Positions 17,601 through 25,756 of a DNA stretch of 64,000 nucleotides are shown here, piece by piece. Source of the DNA: Ignavibacteria bacterium (GTDB taxonomy: Bacteria > Bacteroidota > Ignavibacteria > Tepidaquicellales > Tepidaquicellaceae); the NCBI GenBank assembly GCA_028714695.1, contig JAQTLX010000007.1, positions 124,001-188,000 on the forward strand, given 5' to 3'. Made by a program: the position numbers and the translations under genes. The notes under the pieces are model-generated. The model worked only from the letters and a program-made list of their open reading frames with translations, was not told the origin of the DNA and did no database searches. Every line of letters starts with the position of its first letter. The first letter of the stretch is position 1.

Positions 17601-17776
17601 GTGAATCCGAATATTTGCTCCGATATAGTTAATACAAATAACAGCACAGCGAAGAAAATTAAAGTTATCAGTATCCTGTTTATGAATATCTGAAAGATTT
17701 CTTTCTTGTAGACTCCGAATATTCTGTCTTCAATCCGGTTAAGTACTATGTCGGTATTTGCAGTATTTACGTTCAC
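14606..17776 (-). CDS. Giant membrane-anchored coiled-coil protein, DUF4175-like
   Basis: 1056 residues, GTG start. Three membrane segments at about 31-51, 65-89 and 164-183 are followed by a beta-rich periplasmic-like domain (about 200-430: KVTIIYPGYTNLPP, GSTINFTVIST, VYDWALQSAGLSQG-like region) and then over 500 residues of Lys/Glu/Gln/Met-rich coiled coil (LQQEIRDIRNNPDE; FEEAFRKQLEQVMELMKK-type heptads), with a GGQEELSQMQKQQLDKLR low-complexity part. This matches the layout of DUF4175 proteins, which in FCB bacteria often sit near MoxR/DUF58/BatA genes; here a DUF58 gene lies 44 kb away. A scaffold or cell-envelope tension role is possible, but the function is unknown. Confidence 0.7.
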   Translation of the reverse strand: MNVNTANTDIVLNRIEDRIFGVYKKEIFQIFINRILITLIFFAVLLFVLTISEQIFGFTIKIRTGIFYTYIISFASAVLYFTALLFAGLSRNRFNPISYSEKVGRFFPAVKDKISNAISLYRNDSNKLYSSRALVTANLHKVGKDTEEIDLTSFISFAKTRNRIYILLSAITVISFLIFLTPLSNAFGRLIHFNRQYGNNLPMNSGNTSDDAFVKSFKVTIIYPGYTNLPPKDMEENNGDIVCIEGSTINFTVISTEEISEADIDFNGSISKMNIQGSTAQGTIKADKEGFYKFIIKNKEGKENINRKTYPVRLLKDEPPKITIINPGDNVYNIFGEKDVHLKAIITDDFGFSKLSLSFRKDGAITSASNGYTTINIPLVNLKATSLEVAYDWALQSAGLSQGARIEYFMEVTDNSGKSTRSDTRYIIYNTPAEYLKKTESTTKDIKSDLNSLSEDVKNLQQEIRDIRNNPDEHAVNEQRKKELQSKIENIQKNMDAVQNKIDQTLNDLKQNPVLSEKTLEQFMKLQELFKNINTPEFREMLKKLQESMKKNAEQFKQDLNNMKFDEEAFRKQLEQVMELMKKIENMQKMGELTQRLDEMTKKQDEIKKETEQTQKNSESKMNSLADKQKDNKEEFAKFKEDMKNLIDNMKNTKNEMDTKDLEKLLKKMKDRKTEDKMQKSSSDLFKGQKEQSEESQKEISEDMNEFNEDMQNSLENAMDNMDMNGKMKEKMKSIKKNIEKLSEDEQDLKNETGKLDKEDKGDFNNLSKKQSSIKKDLSNNIEDLMNLSKEGMQITPDLGKELGGAFNNMNKSEGSLQGGEKNPAMSNQGKAIESLDRAAKMLGDMLDRMGKTPGKGNKGDGRMGELMQRLAQMISMQQGVNGQMNKMGQNGQTGKDGKGGQEELSQMQKQQLDKLRLDQYQIQKSLEELNSEFEKEKQKTGEKMLGDLKEVEKEMQESIRQMSEYNVDTKLFERQNRILSRMLDAQLSQREKDYEQKRESKPGENVIRKSPQETVISGPRTENALKEDLLRLEKNSYSPDYEALIIEYNKIIKNK

Positions 17777-18053
17777 TTAGTATTTATACATTTGATAATA
17801 CCTTTAAGTTTCAAATTAAAATTCACAGCCGTACAAAGCAATACAAAGGCGAGTATTGAAATATTATTGTATCTTACTGAAAAAACAACGATTCCCGGAT
17901 GCACCGTTATGCCGTTGAGTATTCGTTATGTTATGGAATAAATTAAATGTTACGGTTATCTTTATTTGAAGGAAATATATTGTACGCGGCTTGATATTTC
18001 TTTGACCCGCCGTGAATATATTCAGTTTTTTTAAAAGGAGAAAACAACTATCT

Positions 18054-19013
18054 ATGGAACAAAACACACAACAGGTAAAAGGTTTTAAACTTTTTATGAT
18101 GACGATACGCGCATATGCGTTTCCTGCTTCAATAATCCCTATCATTTACGGCTCGATAATGTCCGTTCTTTTCAATAAAGAACTTCAGTTCAATTTCATT
18201 TTGTTCGCGCTTACACTGATTGGGGCAATGGCAGTTCACGTCGGCTCAAATATTGTCAACGATATCTATGACTTTAAAAAAGGTATAGATAAAGAGGACC
18301 CCGAAATCGGAATTCCACACGGAGGTTCGCTCGTACTTTCAAAAGGTCTGGTATCAATGAACGGCATGAAGATAATTGCTTTTTCGTCACTCGTTCTTGC
18401 GTCACTGATTGCAGTGTATCTTTGGCTCACTTGCGGAATATGGGTGCTGTATCTTGCAGTCTTCGGACTTTTGTCCGCAATCTATTATACCGCAAACCCG
18501 TTTGCGCTGAAATATAAAGCGTTAGGAGACTTGCAGGTATTTCTGTCATTCGGAGTCGGAATGACGCTCGGCGCTTATTATGTTCAGGTCGGCACTTTTT
18601 CATGGCTGCCTGTAATACTTTCAACACCGGTCGGTCTGCTTATAATCGCAATTCTTCATTCGAACAATATACGCGATATGAAATTCGACAGGGTATTCGG
18701 AGTTAAAACAATTCCGATTCTTATCGGCGAAAAATTATCGAAGTATATGTACTACCTGCTAATCTTCGGGGCTTATGCGTCAATTATAATTTTCGTTATG
18801 CTGAGACTTCTGCCGTGGCTGGCTTTGCTTAATATTATAACACTGCCATCGGCGCTGAAACTCGTAAAAATTATTAAGAATATACCTGAAGAGGGAATGC
18901 CCAGATGGGAACTCGGTACAAAACATCTTATGCTGACGGCACAATTCAATATGCAGTTCGGTCTGATGCTTAATATCGGACTTCTGCTGGCATTGCTGTT
19001 CTTCGGAAGATAG
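18054..19013 (+). CDS. menA: UbiA-family prenyltransferase, probably 1,4-dihydroxy-2-naphthoate polyprenyltransferase
   Basis: From the ATG at 18054 (319 residues), preceded by AGGAG at 18036-18040; a GTG at 18012 would add 14 residues without better support. Eight or nine hydrophobic helices. Two Asp-rich prenyl-diphosphate motifs are present: NDIYDFKKGID (after HVGSNIV) and NNIRDMKFDRVFGVKTIPI. The IPHGGSLVLSKG segment fits MenA better than UbiA or ChlG. The enzyme attaches a polyprenyl chain to a naphthoate head group in menaquinone synthesis at the inner membrane. No other men genes are nearby. A polyprenyl diphosphate synthase that could supply its substrate is encoded at 36064. UbiA-family membership is certain, menA is probable. 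Confidence 0.8.
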   Translation: MEQNTQQVKGFKLFMMTIRAYAFPASIIPIIYGSIMSVLFNKELQFNFILFALTLIGAMAVHVGSNIVNDIYDFKKGIDKEDPEIGIPHGGSLVLSKGLVSMNGMKIIAFSSLVLASLIAVYLWLTCGIWVLYLAVFGLLSAIYYTANPFALKYKALGDLQVFLSFGVGMTLGAYYVQVGTFSWLPVILSTPVGLLIIAILHSNNIRDMKFDRVFGVKTIPILIGEKLSKYMYYLLIFGAYASIIIFVMLRLLPWLALLNIITLPSALKLVKIIKNIPEEGMPRWELGTKHLMLTAQFNMQFGLMLNIGLLLALLFFGR

Positions 19014-19056
19014 TTCTTTTCAATTAGTAATTAGTAATTAATAATTAGTAATTATA

Positions 19057-19294
19057 CGATTAGCAATTAACGGTTAGCAATTAACGATTAGCAATTAACG
19101 GTTAGCAATTAACGATTAGCAATTAACGATTAGCAATTAACGATTAGCAATTAACGGTTAGCAATTAACGATTAGCAATTAACGGTTAGCAATTAACGGT
19201 TAGTGATTAACGATTAGCAATTAACGGTTAGTGATTAACGATTAGCAATTAACGGTTAGCAATTAACGATTAGCAATTAACGGTTAGTGATTTA
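19057..19294. repeat. 17-unit tandem repeat, 14-bp unit
   Basis: Seventeen consecutive 14-bp units, CGATTAGCAATTAA or CGGTTAGCAATTAA, with TTAGTGATTAA variants in units 11, 13 and 17; 17 x 14 = 238 bases. Degenerate versions (AATTAGTAATTAATAATTAG) fill 19023-19056 up to the menA stop. Units carry no spacer, so this is not a CRISPR. Related words recur at 19500-19530, 34363-34440 and 34583-34618. Confidence 0.95.
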
Positions 19295-19314
19295 TATTTT
19301 ATACTTTTAATATG

Positions 19315-19354
19315 AAAAACTCCTTCTCAATCTGAATCCTGAGAAGGAGTTTTT
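19315..19354. terminator. Bidirectional terminator
   Basis: A perfect 15-bp inverted repeat, AAAAACTCCTTCTCA and TGAGAAGGAGTTTTT, with a 10-base loop and T/A runs at both ends. It can serve the menA side and the convergent RING-like gene. Confidence 0.85.
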
Positions 19355-19404
19355 TTATAAAACAAACAACTTTTAATTTTTAATTGTAATTATTTGGTTT
19401 GCTG

Positions 19405-19428
19405 ATTCCCAAGTTCCGGCTTGGGAAT
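19405..19428. terminator. Hairpin downstream of the RING-like gene
   Basis: ATTCCCAAG, loop TTCCGG, CTTGGGAAT: a 9-bp perfect stem about 100 bases beyond the stop of the minus-strand gene at 19532. T-tract is poor; a structural or partial terminator role is likely. Confidence 0.5.
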
Positions 19429-19531
19429 TTGTATATATGCGTGTTATATTGAAGTAATTTAATGCAATCTGAAATATCAAAATAACATTGCGAGTCATAA
19501 TTACTAATTACTAATTATTAATTACTAATCG

Positions 19532-20356
19532 TTACTCAAACACCTCTCGAAAAATCTTCCACTTCGCCGAACCATTCTCCCTGAACAACCGTAAAGTTTT
19601 TTTTCCTTTCTCTTCTTTCTTATCAAGCGAAATTGTCTGATTGAATGTTACATTTGCATAATTCACAGATGAAGTATCCATTGTGATTTTCATGTCGTCC
19701 GCTTTCACGCTTATTCTCTTGTATGTGTCGAACATCTTCTCGATTCGCTTGGATCTTTCATCGAAATTTATCGGCTTGCCCGATTTCTCCGTGTACTGAT
19801 AGTCCTTGTCAAGCAGGTCCTTGTATTTGAATATGTCCTTCATTTCAAGCGCGTACTTCCAGTCCTTGATAAAAAGTTTTACCCTGTATTCCTCGGATTT
19901 ATAATATTCGTTCAACTTTTCGTAAGTGAAGAAAAGCGATGAAATAATAAGTACGGCTACAAGCCCTATGCTCGTATATAATGCAATCCTTATCCTTATC
20001 CTGAAATCAAGTTTGTCTTTGTATCTCTTTTTAAATTCCTGCTCGAATTCCGTATTCGGATTTTCCGCTACGTTATTTTCTTCTGCTCCTGCTTCTTCGC
20101 CTGCACCTGTTTCTGCTGTCGTTTCTGCCTCTACTGCTGCTTTTTTCGGCTCTTTAAGTTCAGTAACAATTTCATCCAGCGTCATATTCCCGACGTTTTC
20201 CGCAATCTGCTTAACGTCCGGATTTCCGTAACATTCGGGCATACTGCACCCGTTGTGTTCTTCCCAGCATGACTTATGATGCGGAGTTTCACATCGAGGA
20301 CAGTCGAATATCTCTTCGCCGTTCTTTATATTTTTCTTACAATAAGGACAGATCAA
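19532..20356 (-). CDS. Prokaryotic RING-like zinc protein with one membrane helix
   Basis: 274 residues with TTG start (no ATG or GTG lies between it and the upstream stop). Residues 1-42 hold a treble-clef zinc site: CPYC (3,6), CPRC (19,22), H27, C30 in HHKSCW, C37 and C42, the pattern of prokaryotic RING finger family 1. An acidic Ala/Glu-rich linker (AEAETTAETGAGEEAGAEE-like, about 70-100) leads to one membrane helix (about 124-145) and a C-terminal domain of about 120 residues (YYKSEEYRVKLFIKDWKYALEMKD..., KADDMKITMDTSS..., NVTFNQTIS) that resembles an NTF2-like fold. The zinc domain is probably cytoplasmic and the NTF2-like part outside. No ubiquitin-like partner is seen, so an E3 role is not claimed. 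Confidence 0.75.
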   Translation of the reverse strand: MICPYCKKNIKNGEEIFDCPRCETPHHKSCWEEHNGCSMPECYGNPDVKQIAENVGNMTLDEIVTELKEPKKAAVEAETTAETGAGEEAGAEENNVAENPNTEFEQEFKKRYKDKLDFRIRIRIALYTSIGLVAVLIISSLFFTYEKLNEYYKSEEYRVKLFIKDWKYALEMKDIFKYKDLLDKDYQYTEKSGKPINFDERSKRIEKMFDTYKRISVKADDMKITMDTSSVNYANVTFNQTISLDKKEEKGKKTLRLFRENGSAKWKIFREVFE

Positions 20357-20439
20357 ATTATGTGATTTGTGTTAAATTAATCACTTGGCAAGACTTTATA
20401 AATGATATAATAATAGGTGTAATCAACTGAGGATATCAG

Positions 20440-20512
20440 TCGGGATGACTGGACTCGAACCAGCGGCCCCCTCGTCCCAAGCGAGGTGCGCTACCAACTG
20501 CGCCACATCCCG
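20440..20512 (-). tRNA. tRNA-Pro (anticodon UGG)
   Basis: On the minus strand the acceptor stem CGGGATG pairs with CATCCCG; the D arm GCGC AGTTGGTA GCGC, anticodon arm CCTCG CTTGGGA CGAGG (anticodon TGG, at 20477-20479), 5-base variable loop and T arm GCTGG TTCGAGT CCAGT are all present. The discriminator base is A and the CCA end is not encoded. It lies between the RING-like gene and the VOC gene. Confidence 0.97.
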
Positions 20513-20607
20513 ATATATTTTAACCGGAACAATAAAAATACAAAAATTTTGTGTTTTAGTTAGTACCAAAATTTGTCTATTTTATAATAACAAAACTCAT
20601 AAAAATT

Positions 20608-21024
20608 ATGAAAAAAGTAACGGGAATTGGCGGAATCTTCTTTAAATGCAAGGATTCTAAGAAAACTATGGAGTGGTACTCCAAAAACCTCGGCTTTAAA
20701 ACCGATGAATACGGCAGCAGCTTTATGTGGAATAAATTAGGCGAACCCGATAAAAAAGGATTTACTCTCTGGGCGCCATTTAAAGAATCAACCGATTATT
20801 TCAAACCTTCCGAAAAAGATTTTATGGTTAATTTCAGAGTTGAAAACCTTGATGAACTTGTCAAAACTCTTAAATCAGAAGGCGTGAAGTTTCTCGATGA
20901 AATCGAAACGTTCGAATACGGTAAATTCGTTCATCTTCTGGACCCCGACGGAGTTAAACTTGAACTCTGGGAACCCGATGACGTGAAATATGAAAAACTC
21001 GTCGGCGAAAATAAAATGTCCTAA
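20608..21024 (+). CDS. VOC (glyoxalase/bleomycin-resistance) family protein
   Basis: 138 residues with two beta-alpha-beta-beta-beta units: VTGIGGIFFKCKDSKKTMEWYSKNLGFKT at the start and MVNFRVENLDELVKTLKSEGVKF in the second half, ending LLDPDGVKLELWEPD. The final Glu in KLELWE is the usual metal ligand; the first-half position where a His is common (GIGGIFFKC) has none, so the metal site may be incomplete. VOC enzymes include glyoxalases, dioxygenases and drug-binding proteins, so the substrate cannot be assigned. Its stop overlaps that of the convergent SDR gene by 4 bases. Confidence 0.85.
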   Translation: MKKVTGIGGIFFKCKDSKKTMEWYSKNLGFKTDEYGSSFMWNKLGEPDKKGFTLWAPFKESTDYFKPSEKDFMVNFRVENLDELVKTLKSEGVKFLDEIETFEYGKFVHLLDPDGVKLELWEPDDVKYEKLVGENKMS

Positions 21025-22445
21025 TATTTTATTATGTTCCTTGCCATTCCGGAGAAAACAAAATAATGGAATGGTAAAACCGAATACCAGTATAGTCTTC
21101 CGAATAACCCAAGCGGTCTGTACGTTGCTGTCTGCTCAAGATAATCTGTATTGTCTTTGCTTATTATTCTGAATTCCAGCCAGGCTTCTCCCTGTAATTT
21201 CATTTCCGCGTATAAAAGCAGCCTCCTGTTTTTTTTGTCCGCAAGCAGCACTCGCCAGAAATCAAGCGCGTCGCCGTCGTGTATCTCCGTCTGACTTCTC
21301 CTGCCGCGTCTTAATCCTACACCCCCGGCAAGTTTATCCAGAAAACCTCTAATTGCCCAGAGAAAGTTTCCGTAATACCATCCTCTCTCGCCGCCTATCG
21401 ACCAGATGTTATCCAGTACTCTTTCTGTTTTACCCTCAGGAATTTTTTCGGTTTTTATGTCCTTTAAACATCCGTACACCGGCACCTCAATGTGACGGGA
21501 TAAATCATCGGCTCCGGAACTGCTGAGAGAATCACTCCAACTGGAAAGCACACGGTTCTGCTCGATTTTCTCAAATGCAAGCCTTACCGCGTCTTTATAC
21601 GAGACCTTTTCAATTTTCATAATGTCATCGATGCCGGTTAATTTACAGATAGTCTCGATTTTCATGCTGTCAACCAGATTAACTGCAAGCCTGTATGATA
21701 CAGCCGTTACAAAATACAACCAGTATGAGGATAATCTTGGCGTCAGTACGGGCAGCGTCATAATAAATCTTTTTAAGCCTCTGACTTCGGCAAATTGAAG
21801 CAATAACTGCTTAAATGTCAGCACTTCATTGCCGCCGATATCGTAGATTTTATTGTATGTTTCCGGATTTAATTTTATTCCCGTAAGATATTTTATTACA
21901 TCGCGTATTGCTATCGGCTGACATCTTGTGTTTAACCATTTCGGAGTCACCATCACGGGAAGTTTCTCGACAAGGTCGCGGATTATTTCAAAAGAAGCGC
22001 TTCCGGAACCGACAATTATCGAGGCTCTTAATACAGTGAGCGGTATTCCCGAACTTCTTAAAATATTCTCCACATTTTTTCTGGAACCTAAATGTTTCGA
22101 AAGTTTTTTCTCGTTTGAAATTCCGCCTAAATAAATTATCTGCCTGCATGCCGTCTTCTTTATCAGTTCGACAAAATTATTTGCCGCCCTTGTTTCTAAT
22201 GTCGTAAAATCCTCTGTTGTCGAATCCATGGAATGTACAAGGTAATACGCGGCATCAATATTTGAAGGCAATTCCGCGTTACCGCTGTTCAGCAAGTCAA
22301 CTTCAATCACTTTCACGTTCTTTTCCTGATTGTCGAATCGCGTTTTGTTACGGACCAGGCAATAAATTATATTGCCTTCATCAATTAAAGCGGAAAGGAG
22401 TCTTTTACCGATATAACCGTTTGCTCCGGTTAGAAGTATGTTCAT
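21021..22445 (-). CDS. SDR-type NAD(P)-binding protein with DUF2867 domain
   Basis: 474 residues. The N-terminal half is an extended-SDR/NmrA-like Rossmann fold: MNILLTGANGYIGKRLL (TGxxGYIG, residues 7-14), VRNKTRFDNQ as a cofactor-selecting loop, AAYYLVHSM and IIYLGGIS. The C-terminal part (about 330-474: VFGCLKDIKTEK-like start, RVLDNIWSIGGERGWYYGNF, LAGGVGLRRGRR, GDALDFWRVL, YRPLGLFGRLYWYSVLPFH) is the DUF2867 domain usually joined to this dehydrogenase domain. Such proteins are membrane- or lipid-associated oxidoreductases of unknown substrate. It ends 4 bases into the VOC gene. It is followed upstream by the nuclease-helicase gene with a short gap, so cotranscription is likely. Confidence 0.85.
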   Translation of the reverse strand: MNILLTGANGYIGKRLLSALIDEGNIIYCLVRNKTRFDNQEKNVKVIEVDLLNSGNAELPSNIDAAYYLVHSMDSTTEDFTTLETRAANNFVELIKKTACRQIIYLGGISNEKKLSKHLGSRKNVENILRSSGIPLTVLRASIIVGSGSASFEIIRDLVEKLPVMVTPKWLNTRCQPIAIRDVIKYLTGIKLNPETYNKIYDIGGNEVLTFKQLLLQFAEVRGLKRFIMTLPVLTPRLSSYWLYFVTAVSYRLAVNLVDSMKIETICKLTGIDDIMKIEKVSYKDAVRLAFEKIEQNRVLSSWSDSLSSSGADDLSRHIEVPVYGCLKDIKTEKIPEGKTERVLDNIWSIGGERGWYYGNFLWAIRGFLDKLAGGVGLRRGRRSQTEIHDGDALDFWRVLLADKKNRRLLLYAEMKLQGEAWLEFRIISKDNTDYLEQTATYRPLGLFGRLYWYSVLPFHYFVFSGMARNIIKY

Positions 22446-22451
22446 TTGGTT

Positions 22452-25400
22452 TTATAAGGATTGCTTGAATAGCCTTTTGCTCTCGGCGTAAGTTACGAAT
22501 TTACCGTTCGTCTTAACGAACTCGATTAATTCACTGTAATGATTTGCTTGCTTTAATACAAGTTCGTAACCAAGTAGTATTATCTGCTCCGATGCCCGGG
22601 ATAATGTTACAAGCAGTTTCCTGTCAACATTGTCCGAGTTTAATGACTGTAGATTTTTTAACTGATATGTGTTGTAAACCGCAAACGATACTATGATTAT
22701 ATCCCTTTCAGAACCCTGAAATCTTTCTACCGTGTCAACTGTAACTTTTTCTCTTAACTCTTCATCGTCTATCAGGCTCTTTATAAGCGCAATCTGTGCC
22801 CTGTATGGAGTCACAACTCCTACTGTCTTTTCGGTGAACTTTTCTCCCAGGGCTCTTTTTATTGTCTTAAGTATTTCCACCGTCTTCACCGCTTCGTCCC
22901 TGTTTGTTTTCGATGTTCTTTCATACGCGCTTTCAATGAAAATCGTCCGGGAATTTGACAGCATAGTTTCTATCTTATCTTTCGGATTCTTTTTGAAAAT
23001 ATCAAATTTCTCCGTCTGACTCTCCCTGCCTTCTTTTAACTTGTTTCCGTAATGCCGGTTTATCAGTTTCGAAATATCTTTGTGCATCCTGTAATGCGTT
23101 TCCAGCATTCCCGCTGCATGATACCACTTCCTCTTAATGCAGTTCTTATACAGCCTCTCAAATAGCGAACGGTTGAAGTTAGTTATTCCGAGCCGCCTTA
23201 ACGTCTCGTCTTTTACTTCCGACTTAGAATCTTCCTGCGTTACCACAGAAGGAAGTTGATTCTGGTCTCCGATTAATATGAACTTCCTGAATTTCGGCAG
23301 TATTCCCGCTATGTCCGCCTCTGTTAACTGCGACGCTTCGTCTATTATCAAAGTATCGAATTCAATTATTCTTTCAAGTTCATAAATTTTCGAAACGAAC
23401 GACGTAACAGTCGAGACAAATATATTGCTGACAGGTATCAGTTCTTCACCCGCCCCTTCTTCGCTCAATCCGAGTTTCCCCGATCTTACATAATCAATTT
23501 CGTTCTTTTTCAGATTCGCGCATATTTCTTCCACAGCCCTGTTAGTGTATGCAAGCAAAACAATCTTTGTGTTTTCTTCAAGCAGTTTCTTTATAATATT
23601 TATAAGTGCTGTCGAAGTTTTCCCCGTTCCCGGAGGTCCCTGCAGAAGAAAATAATCCTCCGCCTTAATTGCTTTTTCGATGTTTTCGTTCTGGTCTTTG
23701 CTCAGATTCTTAATCGGCACATAATCTTTCTTCTCTTTCTTCGGTTCCTTTAATCCTAGAATTAAATCCCTCTTTAATTTCGGCGCTTTCACAAATTCAA
23801 ACAACAGTCTCACGGTATTCCAGAAATTCGATTCGATAACGTCATGTTCCATTATCCATTCGGTACCTTTTGCAAAATAACTGCTGTCAACCTGCCTGTT
23901 TCGCAGCACAACCGTAATGCTTTCGTTCGTTATTGTCTGCAATGTTCCTCTTATTATCTCCGAGTTTAAAGGACCTTCCGCGTCAGTAATCTTCTTATAA
24001 AGTACGGCTATATCTCCATCGCGGAAATTATGGCTTGCAGATTTGCCGATATTGAAAATAAATTTATCGTCCTCGAAATTTTCAAGTATGAGATTCGAAA
24101 TTATCTTGAAATCTTTTTCTTTTTCCCCGATTGTCTCCGTCCATAAGGAAGCAAAACCGCTGTTCTCTCCGTTGTTTCCGGTCTTCGCGCTTCTGTGCTC
24201 CCTTAAAACGAATGAAAGCATGTACCTGTAATATCTCGTATCGGCGTCGCCGGCGTTTTTCATCTGGTCCGAAAAATCAAGCACGGTGTTCTCCATAAAC
24301 CTCGGCACAATTCCGGCTTTCCCGTTAACGATTGAACTCAGTATGTCGAAACTGTTGTCCGCGAGATTGAATAGACCCGAAACTATGCTGTTCCTTACTG
24401 ACAAAACTTTCTTCTCGTCCGTTGTTCCGCAGAGCACATTCCTGAACGGCAAATCGTCAGTCGCTGAATATAAAATCGATGAAGTCCCTTTCCTTTCTTT
24501 GCCGTAAGCCGATTTCAGAAGCATGTTATAACATGTAACCTGCATCTTATGATTTTCCCATACATCGGGCTTGTTCTTCGGATGACCGCTCTTCAATTCG
24601 AAGATGTTCTTCTTCGAGGCGTCATCTTCCGATTCAATCAATGCGTCAAGCCTTCCGTGTATTCCGTATAAAGGCGAAATAAATGTCGGCTCGATTCTGA
24701 TTTTGTTCGTCTTCCTCGCCTTGAACAAATCCGCAATATTTTTGTAATGAGTGCTTTGTATTTCCCTTATCGTTGTATCGATTGCATCCTTTCCGAAATA
24801 CAAAACCTTCAGCAGATTCATTCCCACAAGCCCTTCCAGCACTTCCTCCGGATTGCATTGCGGGTCTGCTATAAGCGCGTCCATTAATCCGTTCACAAGA
24901 TTTCCCTTGAATGCCGCTAATCCCGGCATCGACGGAATTAATTTCCTTATAAAGAAAATATTAGGATTGAATATATTGCTTGCAAAACATTCCGCAATGT
25001 CAGACGCCTCAACTATGAAATCAGGCTCCAGTATTATCTGCGTGTCGTAATTGGTTGAATAAAAATACTTTTCCTTTACGGCAATGTTTATGTTTAAAAT
25101 ATTTAATGCTGAATACCTGCTTATGTTTTCATGCAGCCTGTCAAGATCTTCGAAATGATTTCTGTAAATTCTCAGCGAATATCTTCCCAGAACTCCGGTG
25201 TCCTCGCAGTATAATGAAAAATTTTCCGTTCCGGCAGAACCTCTCTTTATATCGGTCTTGTTTAGTACTATGCAGTTTGAAAAATCAATTTTTTCGTATA
25301 TCCTTGTCTCTTCTTCCTTGAAAGCATCCTTCGCATTCCCGGTTATCTTTGCCAGTTCCTTCGGGATTTCGGTATCAGAAAAATCCTCAATTATCCTGCA

Positions 25401-25724
25401 TATCATCTTAAGGAAAATCAGATAAAGAGGCGTGTTTATTTCTTTAGTCCTGCCCTTCGCAGCGTGTACGGCGTGTTTTCTGAATTGATGCACTCTGTCC
25501 GAAATCTCCTGCGGCACATTGCATGTCTGTATCACATACTCGATTCGAGCGTATGTTCCTGTAAATGCCGTATTTTCGTTTCTCGTTATCTCCCTGAAAA
25601 GTTCGTCAAAACTTCTTTTCAAAGAAATAATCTTCAGTCTCGGCTCCTCTTTTTCAAGATGGATCTCGAGTATAATATCGAAAAACGATTCTGCGGATTC
25701 TTTTGATATCAGTTTCATAAACAC
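22452..25724 (-). CDS. Dna2-like PD-(D/E)XK nuclease fused to superfamily 1B helicase
   Basis: 1090 residues from a GTG at 25724 (AAGGA lies 8 bases before it; an ATG at 25718 is an alternative). About residues 340-420 hold a Cas4/RecB-type nuclease: GRLDAL, FELKSG with the E-x-K pair, and HKMQVTCYNMLL with the QxxxY helix. From about 690 there is a UPF1/Dna2-type helicase: Walker A QGPPGTGKTS, DEASQLTEAD, GDQNQLPSVV, THYRMHKDIS, VDTVERFQGSERD and LVTLSRASEQ. No four-Cys iron-sulphur cluster of Dna2/AddB type is obvious. The first 340 residues are unassigned. Likely role: DNA end or flap processing. It ends 6 bases before the SDR gene start, so cotranscription is probable. Not seen next to restriction or CRISPR genes. 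Confidence 0.88.
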   Translation of the reverse strand: MFMKLISKESAESFFDIILEIHLEKEEPRLKIISLKRSFDELFREITRNENTAFTGTYARIEYVIQTCNVPQEISDRVHQFRKHAVHAAKGRTKEINTPLYLIFLKMICRIIEDFSDTEIPKELAKITGNAKDAFKEEETRIYEKIDFSNCIVLNKTDIKRGSAGTENFSLYCEDTGVLGRYSLRIYRNHFEDLDRLHENISRYSALNILNINIAVKEKYFYSTNYDTQIILEPDFIVEASDIAECFASNIFNPNIFFIRKLIPSMPGLAAFKGNLVNGLMDALIADPQCNPEEVLEGLVGMNLLKVLYFGKDAIDTTIREIQSTHYKNIADLFKARKTNKIRIEPTFISPLYGIHGRLDALIESEDDASKKNIFELKSGHPKNKPDVWENHKMQVTCYNMLLKSAYGKERKGTSSILYSATDDLPFRNVLCGTTDEKKVLSVRNSIVSGLFNLADNSFDILSSIVNGKAGIVPRFMENTVLDFSDQMKNAGDADTRYYRYMLSFVLREHRSAKTGNNGENSGFASLWTETIGEKEKDFKIISNLILENFEDDKFIFNIGKSASHNFRDGDIAVLYKKITDAEGPLNSEIIRGTLQTITNESITVVLRNRQVDSSYFAKGTEWIMEHDVIESNFWNTVRLLFEFVKAPKLKRDLILGLKEPKKEKKDYVPIKNLSKDQNENIEKAIKAEDYFLLQGPPGTGKTSTALINIIKKLLEENTKIVLLAYTNRAVEEICANLKKNEIDYVRSGKLGLSEEGAGEELIPVSNIFVSTVTSFVSKIYELERIIEFDTLIIDEASQLTEADIAGILPKFRKFILIGDQNQLPSVVTQEDSKSEVKDETLRRLGITNFNRSLFERLYKNCIKRKWYHAAGMLETHYRMHKDISKLINRHYGNKLKEGRESQTEKFDIFKKNPKDKIETMLSNSRTIFIESAYERTSKTNRDEAVKTVEILKTIKRALGEKFTEKTVGVVTPYRAQIALIKSLIDDEELREKVTVDTVERFQGSERDIIIVSFAVYNTYQLKNLQSLNSDNVDRKLLVTLSRASEQIILLGYELVLKQANHYSELIEFVKTNGKFVTYAESKRLFKQSL

Positions 25725-25756
25725 TTTAATTCCTTATATCTGTTCGGATAATTTTG

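Noticed and set aside
19057-19294. Possible CRISPR array
   Set aside because: The units are 14 bp, directly adjacent with no unique spacers, and no cas genes are present.
20445-20645. 66-codon frame on the plus strand
   Set aside because: It covers the tRNA-Pro gene on the other strand and starts inside it.
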